Notes: generated by a model from the letters alone, not told the origin. A DNA stretch of 64,000 bases from Bacillota bacterium (GCA_023416585.1 JAEZHM010000074.1:1-64000); one strand, 5' to 3'. Shown: positions 1-9,159, counted from the stretch's first letter. Numbers and translations: made by a program.

Positions 1-1
1 G

Positions 2-2167
2 GGCGATGAAGCGCTGGGCCATGACTATGATGCTGTGGTGACGGCGCCCACCTGTGAGGAAGAAGGGTACACGACATACACCTGCAGCCGCTGCGGGGAC
101 GAGTACACGGATGATGTGACAGAAGCAGCCGGGCACAGCTATCAGGATGTTGTAACTGCACCGACGTGCAAAAAACAGGGATATACAACAAAAGCCTGCA
201 GCGTGTGCGGACACAGTTATATCGACGAAGACAGCTATGTGCCTGTGAATGTGAATGCGCATACACCGGTGGTGGTTTCGGTTCTGAGGGCGGCCACCTG
301 CACGGCCACCGGCATTGGGAAAATGGGCTGCTCGGAGTGCGGCAAAGTTTTGGGATATGCGGTGACGCCGGCAGCACACAGCTATAACAATGGCGTTGTC
401 ACGGTTGAAGCTGCCTGTACTGCGGAAGGCGTCAAGACATTCACCTGCACCGCATGCGGCCATACGTATACGGAAGCGGTTCCTGCATTGGGCCACAGCT
501 ATAACGAAGGCGTGGTAACGAAGGCGGCGAACTGCGGAGCGGCAGGGGAATTGACGTTTACCTGCACACGCTGCGGTGACAGCTATGCGCAGGAGATTCC
601 TGCAGCGGGAGAACACCAGTGGAAAGAATCCATCGTGGATGCGACGTGCACGGAAGGCACGAAGATTGGGAATGTATGTGAAGTCTGCGGCGAAGTGGCG
701 GAAGATGTGGAGGAGATGCCCAACGCGCTGGGGCATAACCATGTGGCCGAAGTGACAAAGGCAGCGACGTGCGAGGAAGATGGTATTCGTACCTTTACAT
801 GCAGCCGCTGCGGCGACAGCCATGAGGAAGCAATTCCTGCCACAGGGCATACGGATGGGGATGTTGAAATCCTCCCGGCGGATTGCGGGAACAACGAGCG
901 GTCTGTGACATACTGCTCTGTGTGCGGCAAGGTCATTGAGGTAGTGGACTTGTTTGAACAGGGCGTGGGCGATGAAGCGCTTGGTCATGACTATGATGCT
1001 GTGGTGACGGCGCCTACCTGCATGAATCAAGGGTATACAACATATGTTTGCAGCCAATGCGGATACAGTTATGTTGACGAAGACAGCTATTTGCCTGTGA
1101 ATGAGAACGCGCATAAACCTGTAAGAATATCGGTGCTTCTGGCTGCGACCTGTACAACAACGGGCATTGAGAGGGTAAGATGCTCGGAGTGCGGCAAGGA
1201 TTTGGGATATGCGGTTATACCGGCTATGAATCCTTCGCTGGTGCATACTGAGGAAATCATACCTGCAGTGGCGGCGACCTGTACAACAGCGGGCAAAACG
1301 GTAGGCAAGGAGTGCTCCGTTTGCGGCAAAATCCTTGTTGCCCCGACTGTAATCCCAGCTCTTGGCCACATTGAGGAGATCATACCTGCAGTGGCAGCGA
1401 CTTGCGCAACAGCGGGCAACATGGTAGGCAAGAAGTGCTCCACTTGCGGAGAAATCCTCGTTGCGCCGGCTGTAATCCCTGCCCTGGGCCACACTGAGGA
1501 AACCATCCCGGCAGTAGCAGCAACTTGCACAGCAGCGGGCAGCGTGGAAGGCAAGAAGTGCTCCACTTGCGGAGAAATCCTCGTTGCGCCGGCAGTCATC
1601 CCTCCCCTGGGCCACACTGAGGAAACCATCCCTGCAGTTGCGGCGACGTGCACAACAGCGGGCAGCATGGAAGGCAAGAAGTGCTCCACTTGCGGAGAAA
1701 TCCTCATTGCGCCGGTTGTTATCCCTGCCCTGGGCCACACTGAGGAAACCATCCCTGCAGCAGCGGCATCCTGCACAACAGCGGGCAGTATGGAAGGCAA
1801 GAAGTGCTCCGTTTGCGGTGAAATCCTTGTCGCGCCTATCTTGGTACCTGCTTTAGGCCATCACTATATAAGCACCGTTGTCGCACCGGCCATAGGCAAG
1901 CAAGGATATACGGAGCATGTCTGCTCCCTGTGCGGCGACAGCTACAAAGATAGTTATTCAGACCCCCTGAGCGCCACGGCACGTACTACCGGGCGTGCGA
2001 TTGTCAGGAATACCGCTTCGGATAGCGGAACAAACCTGATCAGGCTTGAAGCTGGTGTGACGGTGACAATCACTGGAGGAATGACTAACAATTATTACCC
2101 TGTCTTGCTGAATGATGGCACTGCTGGATACATCTATTACTCATATTTGAGCTTGCTGGGCCAATGA
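2..2167 (+). CDS. Cys-rich repeat surface protein with C-terminal SH3-like domain (5' end outside window)
   Basis: The frame is open from base 2, so the true start lies upstream. The visible 722 residues hold about 16 repeats of 35-45 residues, each with a lone Cys followed by a CxxCG pair (for example TCSRCGDEY), and GHxY or ALGH linkers. The last five repeats are nearly identical, which suggests recent expansion. The last 65 residues look like a bacterial SH3 domain (RAIVRNTASDSG, then YPVLLNDGTAGYIYYSYL), which usually binds cell wall. Paired CxxC motifs could bind metal or form disulfides; neither is proven. The next gene carries related repeats, so the two form a paralogous pair. Function is unknown; a cell-surface structural or adhesive role is inferred from the architecture. 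Confidence 0.8.
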   Translation, partial: GDEALGHDYDAVVTAPTCEEEGYTTYTCSRCGDEYTDDVTEAAGHSYQDVVTAPTCKKQGYTTKACSVCGHSYIDEDSYVPVNVNAHTPVVVSVLRAATCTATGIGKMGCSECGKVLGYAVTPAAHSYNNGVVTVEAACTAEGVKTFTCTACGHTYTEAVPALGHSYNEGVVTKAANCGAAGELTFTCTRCGDSYAQEIPAAGEHQWKESIVDATCTEGTKIGNVCEVCGEVAEDVEEMPNALGHNHVAEVTKAATCEEDGIRTFTCSRCGDSHEEAIPATGHTDGDVEILPADCGNNERSVTYCSVCGKVIEVVDLFEQGVGDEALGHDYDAVVTAPTCMNQGYTTYVCSQCGYSYVDEDSYLPVNENAHKPVRISVLLAATCTTTGIERVRCSECGKDLGYAVIPAMNPSLVHTEEIIPAVAATCTTAGKTVGKECSVCGKILVAPTVIPALGHIEEIIPAVAATCATAGNMVGKKCSTCGEILVAPAVIPALGHTEETIPAVAATCTAAGSVEGKKCSTCGEILVAPAVIPPLGHTEETIPAVAATCTTAGSMEGKKCSTCGEILIAPVVIPALGHTEETIPAAAASCTTAGSMEGKKCSVCGEILVAPILVPALGHHYISTVVAPAIGKQGYTEHVCSLCGDSYKDSYSDPLSATARTTGRAIVRNTASDSGTNLIRLEAGVTVTITGGMTNNYYPVLLNDGTAGYIYYSYLSLLGQ

Positions 2168-2203
2168 GGTAATATTTGCAGTAGCTGAGTGATTGAATAT
2201 GCT

Positions 2204-2240
2204 ATGCAATGCGCTCTTGCAATATCTAAACGCATTGCAT
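2204..2240. terminator. Inverted repeat between the two Cys-repeat genes
   Basis: ATGCAATGCG at 2204-2213 is the exact complement of CGCATTGCAT at 2231-2240, with a 17-base loop, and the pairing extends three more bases with one wobble. There is no T tract, so it may be a weak terminator or a regulatory hairpin rather than a classical intrinsic terminator. Confidence 0.4.
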
Positions 2241-2302
2241 GGCATTTCATTCAAATTTCTGTTATGTTGAAATACAGACAAGGATAAAGGGAGGAATCCA
2301 TC

Positions 2303-3919
2303 ATGAATAGAAGGCAAATTTTTTGCGTTCTCATAATGCTGGTATACACGATCTTTGGCGCTTATGCGGCAGTTGCTGAAACGCCGTGCGCTCATACCAG
2401 CAGGAACGTTGAGTTGGTTAGCGCTGCAACTTGCACGGCAGGCAGTGTAGAGCGGGAGGTTTGCACCCTCTGCGGTGCTCAGCTTGATACATGGACAAAT
2501 AGCGACAAGCTTGCGCACAGCTGGAAAGCAGAAATTGTAAGTTCGGCAACATGCACAAAAGGAAGCGTGGAACGTGAGATTTGCTCCGGCTGTGGAGAGG
2601 TGAACGACCTATGGACGAATGACGATAAGCTTGGGCATAGCTGGAAAACAGAAATTGTTAGTTCGGCATCATGCACAAAAGGAAGCATAGAACGTGAGGT
2701 CTGTTCGCGCTGCGGAGAAGAAAATGGGCGCTGGACCAATAGTGATGCCAAAGGCCATACACCTGGCGCTGCTGTGACCTGCACGAGTCCACAGATCTGC
2801 ACAGTCTGTAAAACAGAACTCGTACCGGCAAAAGGCCATACACCCGGCACCGCTGCGACCTGTACAAGCCCGCAACTCTGCACAGTCTGCAAAGCAGAAC
2901 TGGCACCGGCCAAAGGCCATGCACCCGGTGCTGCTGCGAACTGCACGAACCCGCAGCTCTGCACAGCCTGCAAAGCAGAACTGGCACCGGCCAAAGGCCA
3001 TACGCCTGGCGCTGCTGCGAACTGCACGAACCCGCAGCTCTGCACAGCCTGCAAAGCAGAACTGGCACCGGCCAAAGGTCATACGCCCGGCGCTGCTGCT
3101 ATCTGCGGAAAGGCACAGCTATGCGAGGTGTGCGGCATGGTGCTCACAGATGCGCTGCAGCATTCTTACAAGAGCACTGTTTATGCGCCTACAGAAACAA
3201 AACAAGGCTTTACACGGTATACTTGTACCCTGTGCGGTAATGTGTATGATGACAATTATGAAAGGGCACTTGGAAAACTTAAACAGGCAGGTGATGGTTT
3301 GCAGTTGATAGGTGCAGATGGGCGCGTAGTGCCATATGAAACTGCAGAGGTAAATGAACCGATATCCACTGGAGATATTCAGAAAAAAATATTGAAAATA
3401 ACTGCAAAAATCGAGAACCAGAGTACAGCCATAGGGCATTATGATCTTGTGTTGACAAAATCCATCATTGAAGGGGTTCTGTCTGACGGATATGACGGTA
3501 TTTGCATCAATATCGGAGACGCAGAAATCACATTGCCACTGGAGAATTTCAACAAGAATGACATTCTTGCGGATATACTAAAGGATCAGGATGCCGGCAA
3601 TGAGAATGTAAAGTATATTATCCGCCTCAGCCAAGAGGAAGCCGGGGACATAGAGAATACAGTCACGCCTGTCTATCGTGTGGATGTGCTGTTGAATGTT
3701 AATGGGAACGAGCTTGATGTTGGGGATATCATAGGCGGCATGGTGATCCGCTTGCATGGTGAAGGAACAGATTCTTCCCGAACGGATGCGGGTTTGTTTT
3801 ATCAACCCAAACTGACAAGTGATAGCACGCCTGCCATATTGGATCAAATAACACGAACAAATGACTGGTGGGAAGTACCATTTTTGGGTAGCGGTACATA
3901 TGCGATTGTTAACAAGTGA
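2303..3919 (+). CDS. Secreted Cys-rich repeat protein
   Basis: 538 residues. The start is set by AGGGAGG eight to nine bases upstream. Residues 1-27 are a signal peptide (basic NRR, hydrophobic core, AVAE cleavage region). Residues 30-150 hold three repeats with a lone Cys and a CxxCG pair. Residues 150-270 hold five short repeats of the GHTPGAA...CTxxQLCTxCK type, three of them almost identical. One more CxxCG repeat follows (TCTLCGNVY), then a Cys-free domain of about 210 residues rich in predicted beta strands that I do not recognise. It is a paralogue of the upstream gene, with the C-terminal domain exchanged. It is probably exported and anchored or released at the surface. No enzymatic motif is seen. 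Confidence 0.8.
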   Translation: MNRRQIFCVLIMLVYTIFGAYAAVAETPCAHTSRNVELVSAATCTAGSVEREVCTLCGAQLDTWTNSDKLAHSWKAEIVSSATCTKGSVEREICSGCGEVNDLWTNDDKLGHSWKTEIVSSASCTKGSIEREVCSRCGEENGRWTNSDAKGHTPGAAVTCTSPQICTVCKTELVPAKGHTPGTAATCTSPQLCTVCKAELAPAKGHAPGAAANCTNPQLCTACKAELAPAKGHTPGAAANCTNPQLCTACKAELAPAKGHTPGAAAICGKAQLCEVCGMVLTDALQHSYKSTVYAPTETKQGFTRYTCTLCGNVYDDNYERALGKLKQAGDGLQLIGADGRVVPYETAEVNEPISTGDIQKKILKITAKIENQSTAIGHYDLVLTKSIIEGVLSDGYDGICINIGDAEITLPLENFNKNDILADILKDQDAGNENVKYIIRLSQEEAGDIENTVTPVYRVDVLLNVNGNELDVGDIIGGMVIRLHGEGTDSSRTDAGLFYQPKLTSDSTPAILDQITRTNDWWEVPFLGSGTYAIVNK

Positions 3920-4063
3920 TAAGGGTTACAATGTTTAGCGGTGGGCCATCGATAAGGCGGATTATCAGGCTTGCCTGAACAAACGGCTGGGAAGTATAAA
4001 ACCTCTGCAAGGCGCTGAGAGTATATGTGTCAGTTGTATTCATCGGCGGGAATATAACATAGA

Positions 4064-4104
4064 ACGGGAGGCAGGATGCATCATCCTTCCTCCCGTTTTT
4101 TTTT
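4064..4104 (+). terminator. Rho-independent terminator after the Cys-repeat gene
   Basis: A 15-base stem with one mismatch (4064-4078 with 4082-4096, ACGGGAGG... / ...CCTCCCGT) and a three-base loop, followed by a run of nine T. This is a strong intrinsic terminator for the plus-strand gene ending at 3919. The 3920-4223 gap otherwise holds only this and the next hairpin. Confidence 0.85.
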
Positions 4105-4160
4105 GTTCTGGAATCAAGTTGATAACCGATTTAGGCGCACCTTCCCAATCGCGGGTATGA

Positions 4161-4199
4161 ATCCGGCCGTCAAGATAAAAGCGATCTTGACGGCCGGAT
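4161..4199 (-). terminator. Hairpin terminator of the polyphosphate kinase gene
   Basis: A perfect 16-base stem (4161-4176 with 4184-4199) lies 25 bases past the stop codon of the minus-strand kinase gene. No clear T tract follows on either strand, so termination strength is uncertain. The position and stem fit a convergent terminator. Confidence 0.55.
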
Positions 4200-4223
4200 C
4201 TCTCTGTATAGGCGAGTACAAGG

Positions 4224-5714
4224 CTATAGCCTTTCCTCTATGGCCTGGATGACGGTTTTCAATACCTTGATCCTGGCAAAATACTTGTCGTTGGATGCCA
4301 CGACCGTCCAGGGTGCGAAGGATGTGTTGGTTCTTTGCAGCATCTCATCGACCGCCGCTTCATAGGCATCCCATTTTTCTCTGTTCCGCCAATCCTCTTG
4401 CGTGATCTTGTATTGCTTTTCAGGGGTGCTTTCACGCTCTTGAAAACGCTTCAGCTGTTCCTCTTTATCAATGTGGAGCCAGAATTTCAGGACGATGGCG
4501 CCAAAGTCATGCAGATGGCGTTCAAAGCTGTTGATCTCGCCATAGGCCCTGCGCCACTGCTCCTCAGAGCAAAAGCCTTCAATGCGCTCCACCAGTACAC
4601 GCCCGTACCAGCTGCGGTCGAAAACAGCGATATGGCCATCCTTGGGCAGAGTCAGCCAAAAGCGCCACAGGAAGGGGTGTTCCTTTTCCAGCTGGGAGGG
4701 AGCCGCAATGGGGATCACTTCATATCCCCTGGGGTCAAGCCCCGTTGCCAGACGGTGGATATTCCCGCCCTTTCCGGCCGCGTCCCAGCCTTCATAGGCC
4801 AGGATCACCGGGATCTTTTTCAGGTATAGCTTGTTATGGAGCATGGAAAGCTTCTCATGGCAGTCCTTGAGGGCTTTTTGGTATTCCTGCTCATCCATTG
4901 CAGGCGACAGGTCCACCTGATTAAGCCGCGCAATAGGCAAGGTTGCATGTGCTTTGCGTGCTTGGGCGCCGTTTTCCGCAGGAAGATGCGGCGCGGAGGC
5001 TTCCTTGCGTTTCAGAGCCTCCTCAAGCGCAGCAATGAGCGTTTCATAAGCCCGGCTTGTCACATATTCCTCATCCCAGGCTTCCAATACCGTCCACCGG
5101 GCATAAGGCTGATCCGTCTTCATCAGCAGCCCGTCATAAGCTTGAAAATAATCCTCATAAGTATCGTTTTGGTTTAAGTCAGACCGTGTCACCCGCCAGC
5201 TGGTGGCCTTCTTTTTCTTCAGATGTTCAAAACGCCTGCGCTGTTCCTTCCGGCTGATATGCAAAAACAATTTCACGAGCACATAGCCGTCATCGCAAAG
5301 CTGGCGCTCAAAATCCAATATTTCCGCGGTGCGTGCAGCAAACTCTTTTTCAGATATCTCGTCTTCCATGCGGCCTTCTATGATCTCCTGGTACCAACTG
5401 CTGTCAAAAAAGGCCATCTGCCCATATTGCGGCACCTTCAGCCAATACCTGCGCATCCAGGCATATCGCTTTTCATCGGCTGTTGGGGCACCCATGCTGT
5501 ATACCTTGTAGCCCCTGGGATCCAGTTCTGAAATAAGATTGGCGATCAGTGTCCCTTTACCTGCCGCGCCCCATCCCTCCAGCACAACACCTACCGGGAT
5601 TTTGTGCTCGCGTATTTTTTGCGAAAGAATCACGAGCTTTCGCTTCATGTTCTCCATAGGTTCGATGTTTCTTGCCTTTTCAACAGCCGTTTGCTTTGTA
5701 AACAGCTCCAGCAT
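4224..5714 (-). CDS. pap: Polyphosphate:AMP phosphotransferase, two-domain PPK2 family
   Basis: 496 residues with two fused PPK2 domains, the class II layout that transfers phosphate from polyphosphate to AMP to make ADP in the cytosol. The C-terminal half keeps the family motifs: Walker A GWDAAGKG (309-316) and DRSWYGRV (366-373) with the following lid region. The N-terminal half has altered motifs: GWGAAGKG (47-54) and DSSWY (104-108), losing the Asp and Arg of the active form. In characterised two-domain enzymes the N-terminal half is also degenerate and the C-terminal half is catalytic, so this looks like a normal functional enzyme. The start has an AAGGGAG site. It stands alone and is divergent from the FapA-like gene. 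Confidence 0.9.
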   Translation of the reverse strand: MLELFTKQTAVEKARNIEPMENMKRKLVILSQKIREHKIPVGVVLEGWGAAGKGTLIANLISELDPRGYKVYSMGAPTADEKRYAWMRRYWLKVPQYGQMAFFDSSWYQEIIEGRMEDEISEKEFAARTAEILDFERQLCDDGYVLVKLFLHISRKEQRRRFEHLKKKKATSWRVTRSDLNQNDTYEDYFQAYDGLLMKTDQPYARWTVLEAWDEEYVTSRAYETLIAALEEALKRKEASAPHLPAENGAQARKAHATLPIARLNQVDLSPAMDEQEYQKALKDCHEKLSMLHNKLYLKKIPVILAYEGWDAAGKGGNIHRLATGLDPRGYEVIPIAAPSQLEKEHPFLWRFWLTLPKDGHIAVFDRSWYGRVLVERIEGFCSEEQWRRAYGEINSFERHLHDFGAIVLKFWLHIDKEEQLKRFQERESTPEKQYKITQEDWRNREKWDAYEAAVDEMLQRTNTSFAPWTVVASNDKYFARIKVLKTVIQAIEERL

Positions 5715-5891
5715 ATGATTGCTCCCTTTCTATATGGCTCTGTCTCAGGAGGCCGTCATTTTGCAATATGCCGCGGGGCATGCATAAAAGAGTGTATTTG
5801 CTTACGCTTTCTATGCCCATTTTACACACACCGCTTCATTTATGCAAATATTTGCCGATATAGGTTATAGAATAGTAAGGAGAATGGCTGT

Positions 5892-7394
5892 ATGGACACT
5901 TCCAAACAGGTTCCCGGGGTTTCTAACAACATAGCCGCTGCGGCTTTGCCCGATCAAACCGAGGCAAAGGCCGGCGCACCGGATACAACGGCAGCACCGC
6001 CGCCACCCCCGCCGCCGCCACCGGTAGATGCAGTCGTCCGCGCTTCGACTGATGCCAAGGAACTGACGGCATACCTGTATATCGAATCGCCCCTGAATGG
6101 CGGCTCCGCGCCGACCGTTGCCATGATGCAGGATGCGCTTAACAAAACAGGCATCACCTACAATATCGATGCGGATAAACTGAAGGAGATAGAAACCGCA
6201 CCGGTTTATGGCCGCTATATTCCAGTTGCTGCCGGCATTGCGCCCGTGGATGGCGTGAACGGAACGGCAGACTTTAAGTTCAGGACTGAGAAGTCCACCG
6301 CTGCGCCCAAGATCAGAGCAGACGGCTCTGTGGACTTTTTTGACCTTGATATCGTCGAAAATGTGGCAAAAGGGCAGGTGCTTTGCCAGATCACCCATCC
6401 AACGGAAGGCACGCCCGGCATGTCGGTGAAAGGGCGGGAACTTAAGCAGACAAAAGGCCGCCCGGTGCCCTCGTACGCAGGCAGCAATACGGTTTTAACG
6501 GAAGATGGCACAGCCATCGTGTCCAAAATAAACGGTCAGGTTTCCTTTTCAGCTTACCGGATCCAGGTGAACGAAACGTTTGTTGTCAGGGGGAACATCG
6601 ACAATTCCACCGGCAATATCAAGGTTGTAGGCAACCTGGTCGTCTCAGGCATGGTCATGCCGGGGTTTAAGATTGAAGCCGGCGGCGAAATCGAAGTAAG
6701 AGGCATCGTGGAATCCTCCACCATCAAAGCCGGCGGGAATATCAAGCTGCAAAGCGGTATCATAGGCAGCGAGGTTACATGCGATGGTGACGTCAGAGGC
6801 CGGTTTATTGAAAACTGCAATTTGTTTGTAAAGGGCGATATTACCGCGGAATACATCGTAGGTTCAACCGTCAAGTGCGGGAAAAACATAAAAACGATGG
6901 GCAACAAGGCAAAGATCATCGGCGGAAGCCTGATGGCAGGCCAGAACATCGAGGCCCGCGTCATCGGCTCCCCCGTGGGCATACCCACAAGGCTGGAAAT
7001 CGGTACCGATCCCAATGTAATCAAAAGGCAGCAGGAACTTACGAGTCGGATCGCCGAATTGGAAAAATCCATCAAAAGCCTTAAACCGCTGATCACCATG
7101 CTCCGCCAACTGGAGGAGACGGGCCGCCTGACAAAGGACAAACGGGAGATCCTTGACAATGTGGGCTACAGCTTCGATACCAATACGAGGCTGCTGGAAG
7201 ACAGCAAAATGGAGCTGGATGAGATTTTGGAAACGGTCAAAATAAGGGGTTTTGGCCGTGTCATCTGCACCGATATGATCCATTCGGGCACCGTGGTGGT
7301 GATTGGCGGCGCGATGTTTACCGTGAAGGAAGATATGCCCTTCACCGCATTGTATTACGACGACGGCGAGATCAAAAGAGGGATGGCGCGCTGA
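5892..7394 (+). CDS. FapA/DUF342 family protein with polyproline linker
   Basis: 500 residues, start set by TAAGGAG eight bases upstream. Residues 1-35 are low complexity, and nine consecutive prolines (36-44) lead into the conserved DUF342 region, with a Gly-rich right-handed beta-helix-like part (about 225-370, repeats such as VVGNLVVSGMV and IKAGGNIKLQSG). A predicted coiled coil (375-450) and a short beta domain ending in DGEIKRGMAR follow. The family includes FapA proteins; its biochemical role is not settled and a surface-polymer or envelope role is often suggested. No flagellar genes are nearby. The last 50 codons are duplicated in broken form at 8652-8850. Confidence 0.8.
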   Translation: MDTSKQVPGVSNNIAAAALPDQTEAKAGAPDTTAAPPPPPPPPPVDAVVRASTDAKELTAYLYIESPLNGGSAPTVAMMQDALNKTGITYNIDADKLKEIETAPVYGRYIPVAAGIAPVDGVNGTADFKFRTEKSTAAPKIRADGSVDFFDLDIVENVAKGQVLCQITHPTEGTPGMSVKGRELKQTKGRPVPSYAGSNTVLTEDGTAIVSKINGQVSFSAYRIQVNETFVVRGNIDNSTGNIKVVGNLVVSGMVMPGFKIEAGGEIEVRGIVESSTIKAGGNIKLQSGIIGSEVTCDGDVRGRFIENCNLFVKGDITAEYIVGSTVKCGKNIKTMGNKAKIIGGSLMAGQNIEARVIGSPVGIPTRLEIGTDPNVIKRQQELTSRIAELEKSIKSLKPLITMLRQLEETGRLTKDKREILDNVGYSFDTNTRLLEDSKMELDEILETVKIRGFGRVICTDMIHSGTVVVIGGAMFTVKEDMPFTALYYDDGEIKRGMAR

Positions 7395-7486
7395 GGGGTG
7401 CAGCCCGCGGGATGGGCGCGGGAAGGGGAGCGGTATCAAAAAATATAGAGTGTAACGAAAGAACCGTTGCCACGACACCTTGGTGC

Positions 7487-8230
7487 TCATTTAAAAGCAT
7501 TCTCAAACTCCTCCGCTGTACCATGAAACAGATTCATATCAATATATCGTTCTTTACCGTTGTATCCCGGAAGGGTGGACCGGTCGGAATACTGCCAGAA
7601 TGTCCAGCCTGATATAGACGGAGTTGTATTCACGCTGCGGATCCATAAAGGGTATTGCGAAAATTTATCGGCAAGGTATCGTTCATAAACAGCTTTCGTT
7701 GTATAAAAAATTGGCTTCACACGATACGTATCTTCCAGTGCCTTCACAAGATCGTAAAGATCTGGCAGTACTTCTTCGGTTGATTTTGGATCACGTTTTA
7801 ACGAGCCGTACAATTCAATATCTACCACCGGCGGCAGCATGCCGTCCACCTTGTTCACAACAGCAATAAAGTTCGCTGCCTGGTCTGCCCCCGAGCTGCT
7901 GAAGCTGAAAAAGTGGTAGGCACCGATACGGATTTTTGTTTTTGCCGCTTGTTCCCAATTATACGCAAATCGCGGGTCTATATCCTGGCTTCCTTCCGTG
8001 GCCTTGATAAACGCAAAAGCAATATCCTGCCCGGAAAGGACTTGCCAATCGATCTCCCCCTGGTATTCCGATACATCAATGCCCCGGACAGGGTATTTTT
8101 CTTTTGATGGTTCTTTGAACCGCGAAATGCCAGAGGAGTTGAAAAGAACAAAGCATAGTATGGCAAGAAGCAAGGATGCTCCACCTATCCAGATTATATA
8201 CTTATACCTTTTACTCTTCCCATTCGTCAT
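7487..8230 (-). CDS. Membrane-anchored GH25 lysozyme (N,O-diacetylmuramidase)
   Basis: 247 residues. Residues 11-30 form one membrane segment, followed by a GH25 muramidase domain that would act outside the cell on peptidoglycan. Family motifs are visible: GIDVSEYQG (50-58) with the first acidic residue, FIKATEG (74-80), GAYHFF, VVDIE (135-139) with the catalytic Asp-Glu pair, and WTFWQYSD near the end. The domain is full length. It lies convergent to the FapA-like gene and is flanked by that gene's true 3' end and a broken copy of it, so it may sit on a small recombined segment. It is not oriented with cluster 1, but a lysis or cell-wall role for the tail cluster cannot be excluded. Confidence 0.9.
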   Translation of the reverse strand: MTNGKSKRYKYIIWIGGASLLLAILCFVLFNSSGISRFKEPSKEKYPVRGIDVSEYQGEIDWQVLSGQDIAFAFIKATEGSQDIDPRFAYNWEQAAKTKIRIGAYHFFSFSSSGADQAANFIAVVNKVDGMLPPVVDIELYGSLKRDPKSTEEVLPDLYDLVKALEDTYRVKPIFYTTKAVYERYLADKFSQYPLWIRSVNTTPSISGWTFWQYSDRSTLPGYNGKERYIDMNLFHGTAEEFENAFK

Positions 8231-8274
8231 GTTGATAGCTACCTTTCCGAGCCGTTTTCTTTATAGATTTACCC

Positions 8275-8355
8275 AGGGTGATCGGGAAAAGCATCGCCAA
8301 GGGCGGCCTTTTTGTGGACATGGCGGCCGGTTTTGGCGCTTTAAAGAATCACCCT
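8275..8355. other. Long nested palindrome upstream of the lysozyme gene
   Basis: The outer arms AGGGTGAT (8275-8282) and ATCACCCT (8348-8355) are perfectly complementary. Inside them AAAG (8288-8291) pairs with CTTT (8339-8342), CGCCAA (8295-8300) with TTGGCG (8333-8338), and CGGCC (8304-8308) with GGCCG (8325-8329). The result is an 80-base imperfect hairpin. It could be a small mobile palindrome or a structured leader. The rest of 8356-8651 shows no supportable gene. Confidence 0.5.
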
Positions 8356-8651
8356 TTCACTGTTGATGCAAACGCACCAACCGGACAGGGGATGAGTATG
8401 TGGGACATGATTAGCAGTCATGCTTCCCTTTTGCTTGATTGCCGACAGAATTTTAGCTACAGGGACAGCAGAAGATTTGCTATTTGTATATCTGAATATC
8501 CATCTTCGTACAAGTCTTCAATCAAACCCCTGTACATTTCATCCTTGTGATCTGATAATATCTGTTGAGCATCATCCAATGTCAAATCTTGCTTTTCCAG
8601 ATTCATGCACCTCCAATTGTTTCAATTGTTTCCATTTTTACGAGATTTATG

Positions 8652-8850
8652 AAGGGGCTTTGGCCGTGTCATCTGCACCGATATGAACCGCTCGGACACC
8701 ATGGCGGTAATTGGCGCGCGTTGTTTGCCGTGAAGGAAGATATGCCCTTCACCGCATTCTATTGCGACGACAGCGAGGTCAAAAGAGGAATGGTAAGGTG
8801 TGCAGCGCGCGGGACGGATGGAGGACGGGAAGCAGTCATAAAAAATGTGG
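8652..8850 (+). pseudogene. Broken duplicate of the 3' end of the FapA-like gene
   Basis: Bases 8652-8850 match 7244-7450 closely: GFGRVICTDM, then KEDMPFTA and VKRGM can be read in pieces, with a frameshift near 8718 and many substitutions. The similarity runs past the stop codon into the following noncoding bases (the cgcggga stretch). It is a non-functional duplication. It brackets the lysozyme gene with the intact copy and ends where the cluster-edge repeat at 8861 begins. Confidence 0.75.
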
Positions 8851-8860
8851 TGGATGTTGC

Positions 8861-8985
8861 GGATTTCCTTGCATTTCCGGTTTTGCATATGATAGCATCA
8901 TAGCATACAGGGCTGTCCAATGAGGACGGCCTTTTGTTATGCTTCCCGTTTCGCGGATACTGAACGGAGTTTACACATCCGGGCA
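8861..8985. repeat. Cluster-edge repeat, copy 1, with internal terminator
   Basis: This stretch is about 70 percent alike to 41366-41490: ATTTCCGGTTTTGCAT, then a GGCTGTCC hairpin, then GGAGTTTAYACATCC. Copy 1 sits just before cluster 1 and copy 2 just before cluster 2. Bases 8911-8935 form a terminator (GGCTGTCC / GGACGGCC, then TTTT). The repeat may mark a shared recombination point or a shared leader. No gene is visible between it and 9160. Confidence 0.6.
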
Positions 8986-9159
8986 GCAGAAGCAAGTTTT
9001 AAATGGTACGGCAGCGCAAGGGCGCAGTGAAATGCTGACCACAAATATGTTTCTACTGAGCTTCCTTGGAGTCCCTATGCAAAGAAGCGCGCGCTCTTAT
9101 GAAGAGGCGTGCTTTTTTATACCTTTATCGGCTAATAAGATTTTAAAGGAGGAGAACAA

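Noticed and set aside
1087..1800. Minus-strand open frame opposite the Cys-repeat gene
   Set aside because: It mirrors the repeats of the plus-strand gene, and the coding evidence (signal peptide in the paralogue, domain match) is on the plus strand.
7487..8230. The GH25 lysozyme as the lysis gene of cluster 1
   Set aside because: It is on the opposite strand, outside the cluster-edge repeat, and has a membrane anchor. Context alone does not support the link.
8278..8550. 90-residue open frame after the lysozyme gene
   Set aside because: Its first part lies inside the nested palindrome and the rest has no ribosome site or protein-like pattern.
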